Source: BQOK01 sp048388525
GTDB taxonomy: Bacteria > Bacillota > Clostridia > Oscillospirales > Ruminococcaceae
Direction of reading: 5' to 3'
Assembly (NCBI RefSeq): GCF_048388525.1
Contig: NZ_DBGCTQ010000053.1
Location: forward strand, 62,001 to 126,000
DNA: 64,000 nt
The notes beneath the pieces were generated by a model. It made no database searches. It was not told the DNA's origin and worked only from the letters and a program-made list of their open reading frames with translations. The translations under genes were made by a program, and so were the position numbers. Positions within the stretch are counted from its first letter, which is position 1. Each line of letters opens with the position of its first letter. Below, in pieces: positions 15,966 to 24,764 of this stretch.

Positions 15966-17141
15966 ATGAAAAAGCTTTTGAGCATCCTGCTGGTCTTTGC
16001 CATGGCCGTGAGCTTTGCGGCCTGCGGCGGCACGGGTTCCAGCACGCCGGCCTCCACCGGCAGCACGCCTGCCAGCACCCCGGCGGGTGACAGCCAGCCC
16101 GCCGCCGGCGGCATTCCGGCCGACCAGATTAAGGTGGGCGTGATCCACCTGAGCGACCCCGCCGAGGGCAGCGGCTACACCTACACCCACGATCAGGGCA
16201 TTGTGGGCATGCAGGCGAACCTGGGCCTTGCCGACAGCCAGATCGTGCGAAAGGTGAAGGTGGACGACACCGACGCGGCCGCCATTGAGACCGCCATCAC
16301 CGAGTGCATCGAGGAAGGCTGCAACATCATCTTTGCCACCTCCTGGGGCTACATGGACACCTGCGAGGCCCTGGCCGCCGAGTACCCCGAGGTGATCTTC
16401 AGCCACGGCACGGGCTACAAGTCCAACGGCACCAACATGAACCATTACTTCGGCCGCATCTACCAGGCCCGTTACCTGGCGGGCATTGCCGCCGGCATGA
16501 AGACCGAGTCGAACAAGATCGGCTTTGTGGCCGCCATGGGCCAGGAGAACGGCGAGGTGACCAGCGGCGTGAACGCGTTCGCCATGGGTGTTGCCAGCGT
16601 GAACCCCGACGCGAAGGTGTTCGTGAGCGTGACCAACAGCTGGTTTGACCCGGAGGGCGAAAAGCAGGCCGCCGAGGCCCTGATCGCGAACGGCTGCGAC
16701 GTGATCGGCCAGCACTGCGACACCCCGAACCCCCAGACCGCCGCCGAGGAGCACGGCGTGTGGGGCGTGGGCTACAACAGCGACATGACCAAGGACGCCC
16801 CGGGCGCCACCCTGACCAGCGTGATGTGGGACTGGAGCGTTTACTACACCAAGGCTGTGCAGAACGTGATCGACGGCACCTGGAAGGCCGGCGAAAAGGT
16901 GGAGGACTACTTTGGCGACATGGCCGACGGCCTGATTACCCTGGGCACCATCAACGAGGGGCTGTGCGCCGAGGGCACTGTGGCCGCCATTGACGAGGTG
17001 AAGGCCAAGATCGTTGCCGGCGAGTGGGACGTGTTCGACGGCAAGACCGAGATCGAGGACAACAAGGGCGAGATGCACACCCTGGAGGGCGCCGACTACG
17101 GCAGCTGCGACTGGTACTACAAGACCGTTTCCGTGCTGTAA
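15966..17141 (+). CDS. BMP-family ABC transporter substrate-binding lipoprotein
   Basis: 391 residues. Lipoprotein signal ending SFAAC (Cys20), a Ser/Thr/Pro/Ala linker to about residue 48, then the BMP (PnrA/Med-like) domain: VGVIHLSDPAEGSGYTY at the N-lobe, NIIFATSWGYMD, and GRIYQARYLAGIAAGMK in the hinge region. These proteins capture nucleosides outside the membrane. The genes after it encode the matching ATPase and two permeases. A strong terminator directly follows, which should favour expression of the binding protein over the membrane parts. Confidence 0.9.
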   Translation: MKKLLSILLVFAMAVSFAACGGTGSSTPASTGSTPASTPAGDSQPAAGGIPADQIKVGVIHLSDPAEGSGYTYTHDQGIVGMQANLGLADSQIVRKVKVDDTDAAAIETAITECIEEGCNIIFATSWGYMDTCEALAAEYPEVIFSHGTGYKSNGTNMNHYFGRIYQARYLAGIAAGMKTESNKIGFVAAMGQENGEVTSGVNAFAMGVASVNPDAKVFVSVTNSWFDPEGEKQAAEALIANGCDVIGQHCDTPNPQTAAEEHGVWGVGYNSDMTKDAPGATLTSVMWDWSVYYTKAVQNVIDGTWKAGEKVEDYFGDMADGLITLGTINEGLCAEGTVAAIDEVKAKIVAGEWDVFDGKTEIEDNKGEMHTLEGADYGSCDWYYKTVSVL

Positions 17142-17170
17142 GCACTGCCCTTTCAAAATGCGATGACCCG

Positions 17171-17200
17171 AAAGGGCGGCCGGTCCGGCCGCCCTTTTTT
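17171..17200 (+). terminator. Intra-operon terminator after the binding-protein gene
   Basis: AAAGGGCGGCCGG (17171-17183) pairs with CCGGCCGCCCTTT, then T-run to 17200. Probably partial, setting stoichiometry. Confidence 0.85.
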
Positions 17201-17309
17201 GGGCATTCCGGCCCCGGCCCCGCAGCGTGGGCATGGGCGGGTGTGCCAGAATAGAAGCAAGCAGAAAACGGCGGGGCCCCCCGCCCACCCCAGAATAGGA
17301 GGAACCCCA

Positions 17310-18848
17310 ATGGCCGAAAGCAAGTGCGCCATCCGCTGCAGCGGCATTACAAAGCGCTTTGGCAGCGTGGTGGCCAACGACGCCATCGAGCTGGAAGTAC
17401 AGTACGGCGAGGTATTGGCACTGCTGGGCGAGAACGGCAGCGGCAAGACCACGCTGATGAACATGCTGTCCGGCATTTACCACCCCGACGCGGGCGAGAT
17501 CCTTGTGAACGGGGAGCCGGCGTCCATCAATTCCCCCATGGACGCGGGCAGCCTTGGCATCGGCATGATCCACCAGCACTTCAAGCTGGTGGAAATGTTC
17601 ACCGCCATGGAAAACATCGTGCTGGGCACGCCCGGCAAAATGCCCGCGCGCAGGGCGCTGAAAAAACAGGTGGAGGAGCTGTGCGGCAGCTACGGCCTGG
17701 AGATCGATCCGGAAAAGCCGGTGTACGGGATGAGCGTTTCGGAAAAGCAGACGGTGGAGATATTGAAGGTGCTGTACCGGGGCGCAAAAATCCTGATTCT
17801 GGACGAGCCCACCGCCGTGCTCACCCCGCAGGAGACCAACAAGCTGTTCAATATTTTGAACCGCATGCGCGCCAAGGGCTGCGCGATTATTATCATCACC
17901 CACAAGCTGAACGAGGTGCTGGCCATCAGCGACCGGGTGACGATCCTGCGCAAAGGCAAAAGCGTGGGCACCGTGGCCACCCGGGGGGTGGACGCGGCCA
18001 AGCTGACCGAGCTGATGGTGGGCCACGCGGTGAACCTGGAAATCGGGCGGCCGGAGCCGGAAAACGTGCACACCATCCTGAAGGTGGTGGATCTGACCGT
18101 GGCCAAGCCCGACGGCTCCAAGGGGCTGGACGACGTGAGCTTTCACATCCACGCGGGCGAGATCCTGGGCGTGGCAGGGGTGGCCGGCAGCGGCCAAAAA
18201 GAGCTGTGTGAAACCATTGCGGGCCTGCTGAGCGCCGAAAAGGGCGCGGTGCTGTATCAAAAAGAAAACATTCTGGGCAAGAGCCCGGAGGAGATCATCG
18301 ACCTGGGGATTTCCATGAGCTTTGTGCCCGAGGACCGGCTGGGCATGGGCCTTGTGGCCAGCATGGGCATGACCGACAACATGCTGCTGAAAAGCTACCG
18401 GCACGGCAAGGGACCCTTTGTGGACCGGGCCCCCGCCAGGGAGCTGGCCAAAAAGCTGGTGGACAAGCTGTCGATCGTGACGCCCAGCATTGAGATGCCG
18501 GTGCGCATGATGAGCGGCGGCAATGTGCAGAAGGTGCTGCTGGGGCGGGAGATCGAATCGGAGCCGAACCTTTTGATCACCGCCTACCCGGTGCGCGGGC
18601 TGGACATCAATTCCAGCTACGTGATCTACGAGCTGCTGAACCGGCAAAAGCAAAAGGGCGTGGCGGTGATGTTCATCGGCGAGGACCTGGACGTGCTGCT
18701 GGAGCTGTGCGACCGCATTCTGGTGCTGTGCCACGGCCGGGTGACCGGCCTTGTGGACGCGCGCACCGTGACCAAGGAGCAGCTGGGCCTGATGATGACC
18801 GGCGAAATGAGCGAAGAGGAAAAGAAAAAGGAGGCGGCGGACCGGTGA
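17310..18848 (+). CDS. Nucleoside/BMP-family ABC transporter, double ATPase subunit
   Basis: 512 residues from the ATG at 17310 (AGGAGGAACCCCA in front; the frame is open further upstream but through the terminator). Two ABC domains: the first has GENGSGKTT and ILDEPTAVL; the second has GVAGSGQK and LLITAYPVRGLD. The second Walker B lacks the acidic pair, which is usual in the second half of YufO-type ATPases. GTGA overlap with the next permease gene. Confidence 0.92.
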   Translation: MAESKCAIRCSGITKRFGSVVANDAIELEVQYGEVLALLGENGSGKTTLMNMLSGIYHPDAGEILVNGEPASINSPMDAGSLGIGMIHQHFKLVEMFTAMENIVLGTPGKMPARRALKKQVEELCGSYGLEIDPEKPVYGMSVSEKQTVEILKVLYRGAKILILDEPTAVLTPQETNKLFNILNRMRAKGCAIIIITHKLNEVLAISDRVTILRKGKSVGTVATRGVDAAKLTELMVGHAVNLEIGRPEPENVHTILKVVDLTVAKPDGSKGLDDVSFHIHAGEILGVAGVAGSGQKELCETIAGLLSAEKGAVLYQKENILGKSPEEIIDLGISMSFVPEDRLGMGLVASMGMTDNMLLKSYRHGKGPFVDRAPARELAKKLVDKLSIVTPSIEMPVRMMSGGNVQKVLLGREIESEPNLLITAYPVRGLDINSSYVIYELLNRQKQKGVAVMFIGEDLDVLLELCDRILVLCHGRVTGLVDARTVTKEQLGLMMTGEMSEEEKKKEAADR

Positions 18849-19948
18849 GCGAGCAAGCAAAGACCCACAGGGAACCCCTGCTGCGCACGGTGAAGCACGC
18901 CGAGCGCAGCGGCCGGCAGATGGCCGGCTTCCGGCTGGTGGCCGTGCTGCTGAGCCTGGTGGCCGGCGGGCTGTTCATTCTGGCGCTGGGGCAGAACCCG
19001 CTGGCGGTGTACGCCACCATTTTAAAGGGCGCGTTCCGCAGCAAAATGGCCATTCAGGCCACCGTAAAATACACCGTGCCGCTGTGCATCTGCGCGCTGG
19101 GCGTGACCCTGGCCTTCAAGATGCGGTTTTGGAACATCGGCGGCGAGGGGCAGCTGATTATGGGCGGCGTGTTCGCCAGCTTTTTTGCCCTGTTCTGCAC
19201 CGGCTGGAACCACTGGGCGCTGCTGGCGGCCATGTTCCTGGCGGGCGCCGTGGGCGGCGGGCTGTGGGGGCTTTTGCCGGCGGTGTTCAAAAGCCGCTGG
19301 AACACAAACGAAACCCTGTTCACCCTGATGCTGAACTATATCGCGCTGTATCTGGTGTCGTATCTGCAGGCGGGGCCCTGGCGGGACGAGGCGGCAAACG
19401 GCTTTAACAAGATCGCCCGGTTCGACAAAAACGCCTCGCTGGACAAGGTGTTCGGGGTGCACTTTGGGTGGATCCTGATGCTGGTGCTGGTGGCGCTGGT
19501 GTGGGTCTACCTGAAACGCACCAAGCAGGGCTACGAGATCAGCGTGGTGGGCGAGAGCCAGGACACCGCGCGCTACGCGGGCATCCACGTGAAGCGGGTG
19601 GTGCTGCGCACCATGTTCCTTTCCGGCGCGGTGGCGGGCCTGGCGGGCGTATGCCAGGTGGCCGGCAGCGACATGACCCTTTCCATGGGCGTGGCGGGCG
19701 GCGTGGGCTTTACGGCCATCATTGTGGCCTGGCTGTGCCAGCTGAACCCGGGCATGATCCTGGTGGTATCGTTTTTGTTCAGCGTGCTGGAAAAGGGCTC
19801 GGGCGTGGTGCAGAGCGAATTCGGCCTTTCGGCCGACAGCGCGGACGTATTGCAGGGGATCATCCTGTTCTTCATCCTGGCCAGCGAGTTCTTTGTGCGC
19901 TACGGCTTTGTGGCCCGGGGCAAAACGGCGAAGGGGGGCGCGAAGTAA
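18845..19948 (+). CDS. Nucleoside ABC transporter permease (YufP/NupP-like)
   Basis: 367 residues, GTG start overlapping the ATPase stop (GTGA), AAAAAGGAGG upstream. Eight to ten hydrophobic segments; the family motif FWNIGGEGQLIMGG is at about residue 95 and NETLFTLMLNYIALYL at about 155. BPD_transp_2 family. One of two permeases forming the channel with the next gene product. Confidence 0.92.
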   Translation: MSEQAKTHREPLLRTVKHAERSGRQMAGFRLVAVLLSLVAGGLFILALGQNPLAVYATILKGAFRSKMAIQATVKYTVPLCICALGVTLAFKMRFWNIGGEGQLIMGGVFASFFALFCTGWNHWALLAAMFLAGAVGGGLWGLLPAVFKSRWNTNETLFTLMLNYIALYLVSYLQAGPWRDEAANGFNKIARFDKNASLDKVFGVHFGWILMLVLVALVWVYLKRTKQGYEISVVGESQDTARYAGIHVKRVVLRTMFLSGAVAGLAGVCQVAGSDMTLSMGVAGGVGFTAIIVAWLCQLNPGMILVVSFLFSVLEKGSGVVQSEFGLSADSADVLQGIILFFILASEFFVRYGFVARGKTAKGGAK

Positions 19949-20905
19949 ATGGATATGTTCATCAAGTTCCTGGTGGCCGCGGTAGGCGCGGGCACGCCGC
20001 TTTTGTTCGGCACGGTGGGCGAGATCCTGACCGAAAAGGTGGGGCATTTGAACCTGGGCGTGGAGGGCATGATGGCCATTGGCGCCTGCGCGGGCTTTAT
20101 GGCGGGCTATGTGACCGACAGCTTTGCCGCGGCCCTGGCGGCGGCGTTTTTGGCCGGGCTGCTGGCGGCGCTGATCTACGCGGTGCTGACCATTACCTTT
20201 TTGGCCAACCAGAACGTGGCGGGCCTGACCCTGACCATTTTCGGCACCGGCCTTTCAAACCTGATCGGCGTGTATATGATCGGCCGGTCGGAAACGGGCA
20301 CCCTGAAGCTGCCCGAGAACGTGACCGCGAACATGCGCAGCGTTCACATCCCGGTGCTGAGCGACCTGCCGGTGGTGGGCGAATTGCTGTTCAGCTATAA
20401 CCCCTTTGTTTACATTGGGATCCTGGCGGCGGCGCTGGCGGGTTTTTACCTGTACCGCACCAAGACCGGGCTGAATGTGCAGGCCATCGGCGAGAACCCC
20501 GGCGCGGCCGACGCGGCCAGCATTCCGGTGACCCGGTGGAAGTATTTCAACATCCTTTTGGGGGGTGGAATCTGCGGCATCGGCGGGGCCTACTGCGCCA
20601 TGATCATCAACAGCGGGGTGTGGATCTCCAACAGCGTGAACGGCCTGGGCTGGATCGCGGTGGCGCTGGTGATCTTTGCGGCATGGAAGCCCCACGCGGC
20701 GATCCTGGGCAGCTTTGTGTTCGGTGCGCTGCGGGTGCTGAAATATTACGTGCCCTCGGACGTGATCAGCCTGCCCATCGCCTTTTATGACATGCTGCCC
20801 TTCCTGATCACCGCACTGGTGCTGATCGTGACCAGCATGCGGGGCAGCAAGGGCGCGCACATCCCGGCGAACCTGGGCGTGAACTATTTCCGCGAGGAGC
20901 GGTAA
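19949..20905 (+). CDS. Nucleoside ABC transporter permease (YufQ/NupQ-like)
   Basis: 318 residues, starting directly after the previous stop. The motif GEILTEKVGHLNLGVEGMMAIGA (residues 24-46) and NQNVAGLTLTIFGTGLSN are typical of the second permease of BMP-type systems. Ends the operon before a 19-base-pair terminator. Confidence 0.92.
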   Translation: MDMFIKFLVAAVGAGTPLLFGTVGEILTEKVGHLNLGVEGMMAIGACAGFMAGYVTDSFAAALAAAFLAGLLAALIYAVLTITFLANQNVAGLTLTIFGTGLSNLIGVYMIGRSETGTLKLPENVTANMRSVHIPVLSDLPVVGELLFSYNPFVYIGILAAALAGFYLYRTKTGLNVQAIGENPGAADAASIPVTRWKYFNILLGGGICGIGGAYCAMIINSGVWISNSVNGLGWIAVALVIFAAWKPHAAILGSFVFGALRVLKYYVPSDVISLPIAFYDMLPFLITALVLIVTSMRGSKGAHIPANLGVNYFREER

Positions 20906-20918
20906 AAGCGGCTTGACC

Positions 20919-20959
20919 AAAGCGCCCCGGCCCTGCACCGTGCAGGGCCGGGGCGCTTT
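20919..20959 (+). terminator. Rho-independent terminator, 19-base-pair stem
   Basis: The arm 20919-20937 (AAAGCGCCCC...) pairs perfectly with 20941-20959 around CCG. Confidence 0.9.
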
Positions 20960-20960
20960 G

Positions 20961-20969
20961 TGCTATAAT
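20961..20969 (+). promoter_or_regulatory. Extended -10 promoter abutting the terminator
   Basis: TGCTATAAT gives an extended -10 (TGn + TATAAT at 20964-20969). The -35 position falls inside the terminator stem and is not conserved. Confidence 0.55.
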
Positions 20970-21001
20970 GATTAAAAAGCTTACAAAAGGAGGGCGTTTT
21001 C

Positions 21002-21373
21002 ATGCAGGAAGAGATGCTCAGGGAACTGCTGGAAAAGACCGAGCAGGGCAACCGGCTGCGCAAAAAACAGCTGCTGGCGCTGCGGGTGTGCACCCTGGTG
21101 CTGCTGGCGCTGGTGGCGGTGTTCGGCTACCTGGCCGGGCAGGTGCGGGGGCTGGAAAGCGGGATCGAACAGTTTGCGCAGGTGGCGGCGCAGCTGGACG
21201 TGGAGGAGCTGAACCGGGGAATCCAGGAGCTGAAGGAACAGGTGGAAAAGCTGGACGTGACGGGCCTGAACGAGGCCATGCAGCAGGTGGGGGGCGCGGC
21301 CGAACAGATGGCGCAGGCGGCCCAGAGCTTTAACGCCATCGGCGAGAAATTCGGCGGCTGGTTTGGAAGATAA
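21002..21373 (+). CDS. Small single-pass membrane protein with helical tail, function unknown
   Basis: 123 residues: a charged N-terminal helix (1-25), one membrane segment (LALRVCTLVLLALVAVFGYLAG, 25-46) and a C-terminal region of repeated amphipathic helix (GIEQFAQVAAQLDVEEL, GIQELKEQVEKLDVTGL, LNEAMQQVGGAAEQMAQAAQ) likely to be a coiled coil. It lacks a methyl-accepting or HAMP domain. AAAAGGAGGG precedes the ATG. It is flanked by terminators, so it is monocistronic. I do not recognise a family. Confidence 0.7.
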   Translation: MQEEMLRELLEKTEQGNRLRKKQLLALRVCTLVLLALVAVFGYLAGQVRGLESGIEQFAQVAAQLDVEELNRGIQELKEQVEKLDVTGLNEAMQQVGGAAEQMAQAAQSFNAIGEKFGGWFGR

Positions 21374-21392
21374 GGCGGGGCAGCCCATTCCC

Positions 21393-21434
21393 GGCCGGGG
21401 CCTGCGGCGAAGCGCCGGGGCCCCGGCCTTTTTT
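21393..21434 (+). terminator. Rho-independent terminator
   Basis: GGCCGGGG (21393-21400) pairs with CCCCGGCC (21421-21428), with an inner GCGGC/GCGCC stem, then TTTTTT. Confidence 0.85.
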
Positions 21435-21511
21435 GCGGGCGGGAGCCCCAAGCCCTGCCGCCGCAGGTGGGAACGGCCCGAAAAAGGAGGACGTTTGCCG
21501 GCGGGGAGAGG

Positions 21512-21540
21512 TGTAAAAAAAAGCGGAACTATGGTACAAT
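21512..21540 (+). promoter_or_regulatory. Promoter of nnrE operon
   Basis: TGTAAA (21512-21517), 17-base spacer, TACAAT (21535-21540). Confidence 0.55.
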
Positions 21541-21571
21541 GGAGCCATAAAATTAAAAGGAGGCGCACCGC

Positions 21572-22201
21572 GTGGAAGTGACGGCGGCGCAGATGCGCAA
21601 AATAGAGGAGCGGGCGGCGGAAAACGGCCTGACGACCCTGGAAATGATGGAGAACGCGGGCGCGGCGGCCGCCGTGCGGCTGCTGGGCGAGGCGCCCGGC
21701 CCGGTGGCGCGGGCGGTGGTGTTTTGCGGAAAAGGGAACAACGGGGGCGACGGGTTTGTGGCCGCCCGGTACCTGGTGGACGCGGGCGTGGAGGTAAAGG
21801 CGGTGCTGGCCGAGGGCGAACCCGCCACCCCGGACGCGGCCGCCAACAAAAAGGTGAGCGCGGGCGCGGGAGTGGAAGTGTGGCGGCTGGAGGAGCTTGG
21901 CCCGGAACAGCTGGAGTTCATCCGCACGGCGGATGTGGTGATGGACGCGCTGTACGGGACGGGTTTTGACGGTGCGCTGCGCCCGGCGGGCGCGCGGGCG
22001 GCGGCGCTGATGAACGCGGCCCGGGGGTTCAAGCTGGCGCTGGATGTGCCCAGCGGCGTGGAGGCTGATACCGGCGCCGTGGCAGCGGGCGCGGTGAAGG
22101 CCGACCTGACCGTGGCGTTCCACGCGCCGAAGCCCTGCCACCGGCTTGCGCCGGGTCAATGCGGCCGGGTGCTGGTGGCGGACATCGGGATCGGGGAGTG
22201 A
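21572..22201 (+). CDS. nnrE: NAD(P)H-hydrate epimerase (YjeF N-terminal domain only)
   Basis: 209 residues, GTG start with AAAGGAGGCG upstream. GKGNNGGDGFVAAR (residues 52-65) and LDVPSGVEADTG (about 155) are the substrate-binding loops. It interconverts R- and S-NAD(P)HX to repair damaged cofactor. Many bacteria carry a fused dehydratase domain; here the protein ends after the epimerase domain, so a separate NnrD would be needed. Confidence 0.88.
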   Translation: MEVTAAQMRKIEERAAENGLTTLEMMENAGAAAAVRLLGEAPGPVARAVVFCGKGNNGGDGFVAARYLVDAGVEVKAVLAEGEPATPDAAANKKVSAGAGVEVWRLEELGPEQLEFIRTADVVMDALYGTGFDGALRPAGARAAALMNAARGFKLALDVPSGVEADTGAVAAGAVKADLTVAFHAPKPCHRLAPGQCGRVLVADIGIGE

Positions 22202-22226
22202 GCGCGGCGCCGCGGGGAGGAAAAGG

Positions 22227-23069
22227 ATGGAAAAACTGCTGATCACCGGTGCCACAGGGTTTGTGGGCGGGCGGCTGGCCCGCGCGCTGGCCGGGAGGTA
22301 TGAACTGCTGACCCCCGGCAGGGCGGAGCTGGATCTGCTTGACGCAGGGGGAATTGCGCGGTATCTCCGGGCGGGGCGGCCCGCCTTTGTGGTGCACGCG
22401 GCTGCCCTGGCGGACACGGGCTACTGCGAGGCGCACCCGCAGGAAAGCGAGGCGGTGAACCTGCGCGCGCCTGAGGCGCTGGCCGTGGCCTGCGCTGGGG
22501 TGGGCGCAAAGCTGGTGGTATTCAGCTCGGACCAGGTGTATAACGGCACGGAGCTGGCGGGCCCGCTGCCCGAGACCGCGCCCCTTGCGCCGGTGAACGT
22601 GTACGGCCGCCACAAGCTGGAGGCGGAACGCCGGGTGCTGGCCGCCTGCCCCGGGGCGGTGTGCCTGCGGGCCAGCTGGATGTATGACCTGCCCGTGCAG
22701 GGGCTGAAAAACAGCACCGGGCTGCCGGGCAGGCTGTATGGCGCGGCGCTGGGCGGCCGGCCGCTGGCGCTGAACCCGCTGGAATGGCGGGGTGTGAGCT
22801 GGGTGGGCGGCCTGACAGAGCGGTTTGAGGCAGTTTTGCAGCTGCCCGGCGGGGTGTATAACGCCGGGGCTGAAAATGCCCTGAACAGCCTGGAAACGGG
22901 TCGGGCCATGGCCGCCCGGCTGGGCCTGCCGGAAAACACGGTCTGCGCGGTGCGGGATCCCCGACCGCGAAACCTGGCAATGGATACGGCAAAGCTGCGC
23001 GCTTTTGACATAGAGCTGGGGAATACGCTGGACGGTTTTGCGCGCTGCCTGCGGGAATACGGGCTGTGA
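22227..23069 (+). CDS. NAD-dependent epimerase/RmlD-like sugar-nucleotide reductase
   Basis: 280 residues from the ATG at 22227 (GGGAGGAAAAGG upstream). The Rossmann start LLITGATGFVGGRLARAL, the VVHAAALADTGYCE segment, SSDQVYNG and YGRHKLEAER (Tyr-x-x-x-Lys catalytic pair) are those of the extended SDR family, closest in layout to dTDP-4-dehydrorhamnose reductases. No rhamnose genes are adjacent, so the substrate is unknown. Confidence 0.8.
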   Translation: MEKLLITGATGFVGGRLARALAGRYELLTPGRAELDLLDAGGIARYLRAGRPAFVVHAAALADTGYCEAHPQESEAVNLRAPEALAVACAGVGAKLVVFSSDQVYNGTELAGPLPETAPLAPVNVYGRHKLEAERRVLAACPGAVCLRASWMYDLPVQGLKNSTGLPGRLYGAALGGRPLALNPLEWRGVSWVGGLTERFEAVLQLPGGVYNAGAENALNSLETGRAMAARLGLPENTVCAVRDPRPRNLAMDTAKLRAFDIELGNTLDGFARCLREYGL

Positions 23070-23121
23070 GAAAGCGGCGGCTGCGCCGGGCGCATGCTGT
23101 AAAAATGGGATGGGGAGCAAG

Positions 23122-23166
23122 AAACCGCCGGGTGCGGGAAGCAGGGGGCAGACGCCCGGCGGTTTT
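23122..23166 (+). terminator. Rho-independent terminator
   Basis: AAACCGCCGGG (23122-23132) pairs with CCCGGCGGTTTT (23155-23166). Confidence 0.85.
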
Positions 23167-23237
23167 GCCGGGCGTCTGTGCTCTGCCGGGTACAACCGCG
23201 CCGCTGTAAAAACGGAAAACGGAGAGGGGGGTGCGGC

Positions 23238-24578
23238 GTGGAGCTGCCCTGGCAGATCGGGGAGATATTGGGGAGCCTGCGGGCTGCCGGGTACCAGGCG
23301 TACGCCGTGGGCGGCTGTGTGCGGGATATGCTGCGCAACGCCGCCCCCCACGACTGGGACCTGTGCACCTCGGCCCTGCCGGGGGAGGTGGAGCGGCTGT
23401 TTTTGGGACGGTTTGCAGCGGCGCACACCGGCGCCGCCCACGGCACGCTTACCCTGGCCGCGGAGGGGCTGCCGGTGGAGGTGACCACCTTCCGGGCCGA
23501 CGGGCCCTACACGGACCACCGGCGCCCGGCCTCGGTGAGGCTGGGGGCCAGCCTGGCCGAGGATCTTGCCCGGCGGGACTTTACCATCAATGCCATGGCC
23601 CTGGGCCCGGAAGGGGAGGTAATCGACCTTTTCGGCGGCAGGCGGGATCTGAGCGCGGAGCTGGTGCGCTGTGTGGGAAACCCCGAGGACCGCTTTGCCG
23701 AAGACGCGCTGCGCATTTTGCGGGCGCTGCGGTTTGCCGCCGAGCTGGATTTTGCCATGGAACCGGACACACTGGCCGCGGCGCGGGCACAAAAGGGCGC
23801 GCTGCGGTTCGTGGCCGCTGAACGGGCGGCCGCCGAGCTGGACCGGCTGCTCACCGGGCCGGGTGCGGGGCGGGTGCTGGCCGGGGGCGGCGATATTCTG
23901 GCCGTGGCCCTGCCCGAGATCGCAGGTGTGCTGTGCGCCCCGCCCTGCCCCGCGCTTGCCGGCCGAACCCCCTGGGAGTTTGTGGCCGAAACGATAGGGG
24001 CGGCAGCCCCGGCGCCCCAGGTGCGCTGGGCGCTGCTGCTGGGAGGCCTGGGCAGAAAGAAGGAGGAAGCCGCCGGAGAACAGGGCCCGGCGCCGGAAGG
24101 CGAAAGCAGGGCGGAGCGCGCCGGGGCGGGGGCGGAACAGGCGCTGCGCCGGCTGAAGGTAAAGCGGAGCTTCGGCACACAGGTGGCGGCGCTGGTGCGG
24201 TGCTGCTGCATGCCGCTGCCCACAGACGAAACAGGCGTGCGCCGCTTTTTGGCCCATTGGGGCCTTGCGACCGCCCTTTGGCGGATGGAAGCAGAGCGGG
24301 CCCGGCTTGCGGCGCTTGCGGGGGGAGCGGGGGCACGCTGCCGGCAGCAGGGGCTGGAGCGGTTTGAAGAGCTGGTGAAGGAGCAGCTTGCCGCGGGCGC
24401 GTGCCTGGGGCCGGCCGATTTGGCGGTGAAGGGAAAGGAGCTGCTGGAAGCGGGGCTTTACCGCCCGGGGCCGGAAATGGGGCGCGCTTTAAAGGAGCTG
24501 CTGGAGCAGGTGCTGGAGGGCGCGCTGCCCAACGAGAAAAACGCGCTGCTGGCCTGGGCGGCCGAACACAAAAAATGA
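23238..24578 (+). CDS. cca: CCA tRNA nucleotidyltransferase
   Basis: 446 residues from the GTG at 23238. GGCVRD (25-30) and HDWDLCTSA (38-46, the two catalytic Asp), then RRDFTINAMA and EDRFAEDALRILRALRF give the class II polymerase-beta head and neck. It adds or repairs the CCA end of tRNA. The HD-domain signature of the long enterobacterial form was not seen. GAGAGGGGGG lies upstream of the start; the frame is open to 23178 but that part overlaps the terminator region. Confidence 0.92.
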   Translation: MELPWQIGEILGSLRAAGYQAYAVGGCVRDMLRNAAPHDWDLCTSALPGEVERLFLGRFAAAHTGAAHGTLTLAAEGLPVEVTTFRADGPYTDHRRPASVRLGASLAEDLARRDFTINAMALGPEGEVIDLFGGRRDLSAELVRCVGNPEDRFAEDALRILRALRFAAELDFAMEPDTLAAARAQKGALRFVAAERAAAELDRLLTGPGAGRVLAGGGDILAVALPEIAGVLCAPPCPALAGRTPWEFVAETIGAAAPAPQVRWALLLGGLGRKKEEAAGEQGPAPEGESRAERAGAGAEQALRRLKVKRSFGTQVAALVRCCCMPLPTDETGVRRFLAHWGLATALWRMEAERARLAALAGGAGARCRQQGLERFEELVKEQLAAGACLGPADLAVKGKELLEAGLYRPGPEMGRALKELLEQVLEGALPNEKNALLAWAAEHKK

Positions 24579-24581
24579 CCG

Positions 24582-24620
24582 AAGCCGGAAGGTGAGCGGA
24601 GCCGCTCGCCTTTCGGCTTT
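24582..24620 (+). terminator. Terminator after cca
   Basis: AAGCCGGAAGGTGAGCGG (24582-24599) pairs with CCGCTCGCCTTTCGGCTT (24602-24619) with two wobbles. Confidence 0.8.
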
Positions 24621-24665
24621 GTGGATTCAAACCGGGGCCGTGAAAAAGTTTTCTCCTTTTGGGGC

Positions 24666-24701
24666 GTTTGTGACCGGGCTGTGACCGGAGGCTTTTATAC
24701 T
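24666..24701 (+). promoter_or_regulatory. Promoter region of surface-protein gene with TGTGACCGG direct repeats
   Basis: TGTGACCGG at 24669-24677 and again at 24680-24688, 11 bases apart, then TATACT at 24696-24701 as -10. No sigma-A -35 fits at 17 bases. The repeats could be activator sites or the -35 of an ECF sigma. Confidence 0.45.
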
Positions 24702-24764
24702 GTAGGCAATGGAACGTAAAACGGAAGCCGAAGACTACAGCGACAAGCCAAAGGAGAAAGTATC

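Noticed and set aside
17310..18848. Second ABC domain lacks the acidic Walker B residues (LLITAYPVRGLD)
   Set aside because: This is the usual state of the second half of BMP-type (YufO-like) double ATPases, so not a novelty or decay.
15912..18860. 982-codon minus-strand frame opposite the BMP transporter genes
   Set aside because: Antisense shadow rich in His, Gly, Ala and Val; the plus strand carries intact, motif-complete genes.
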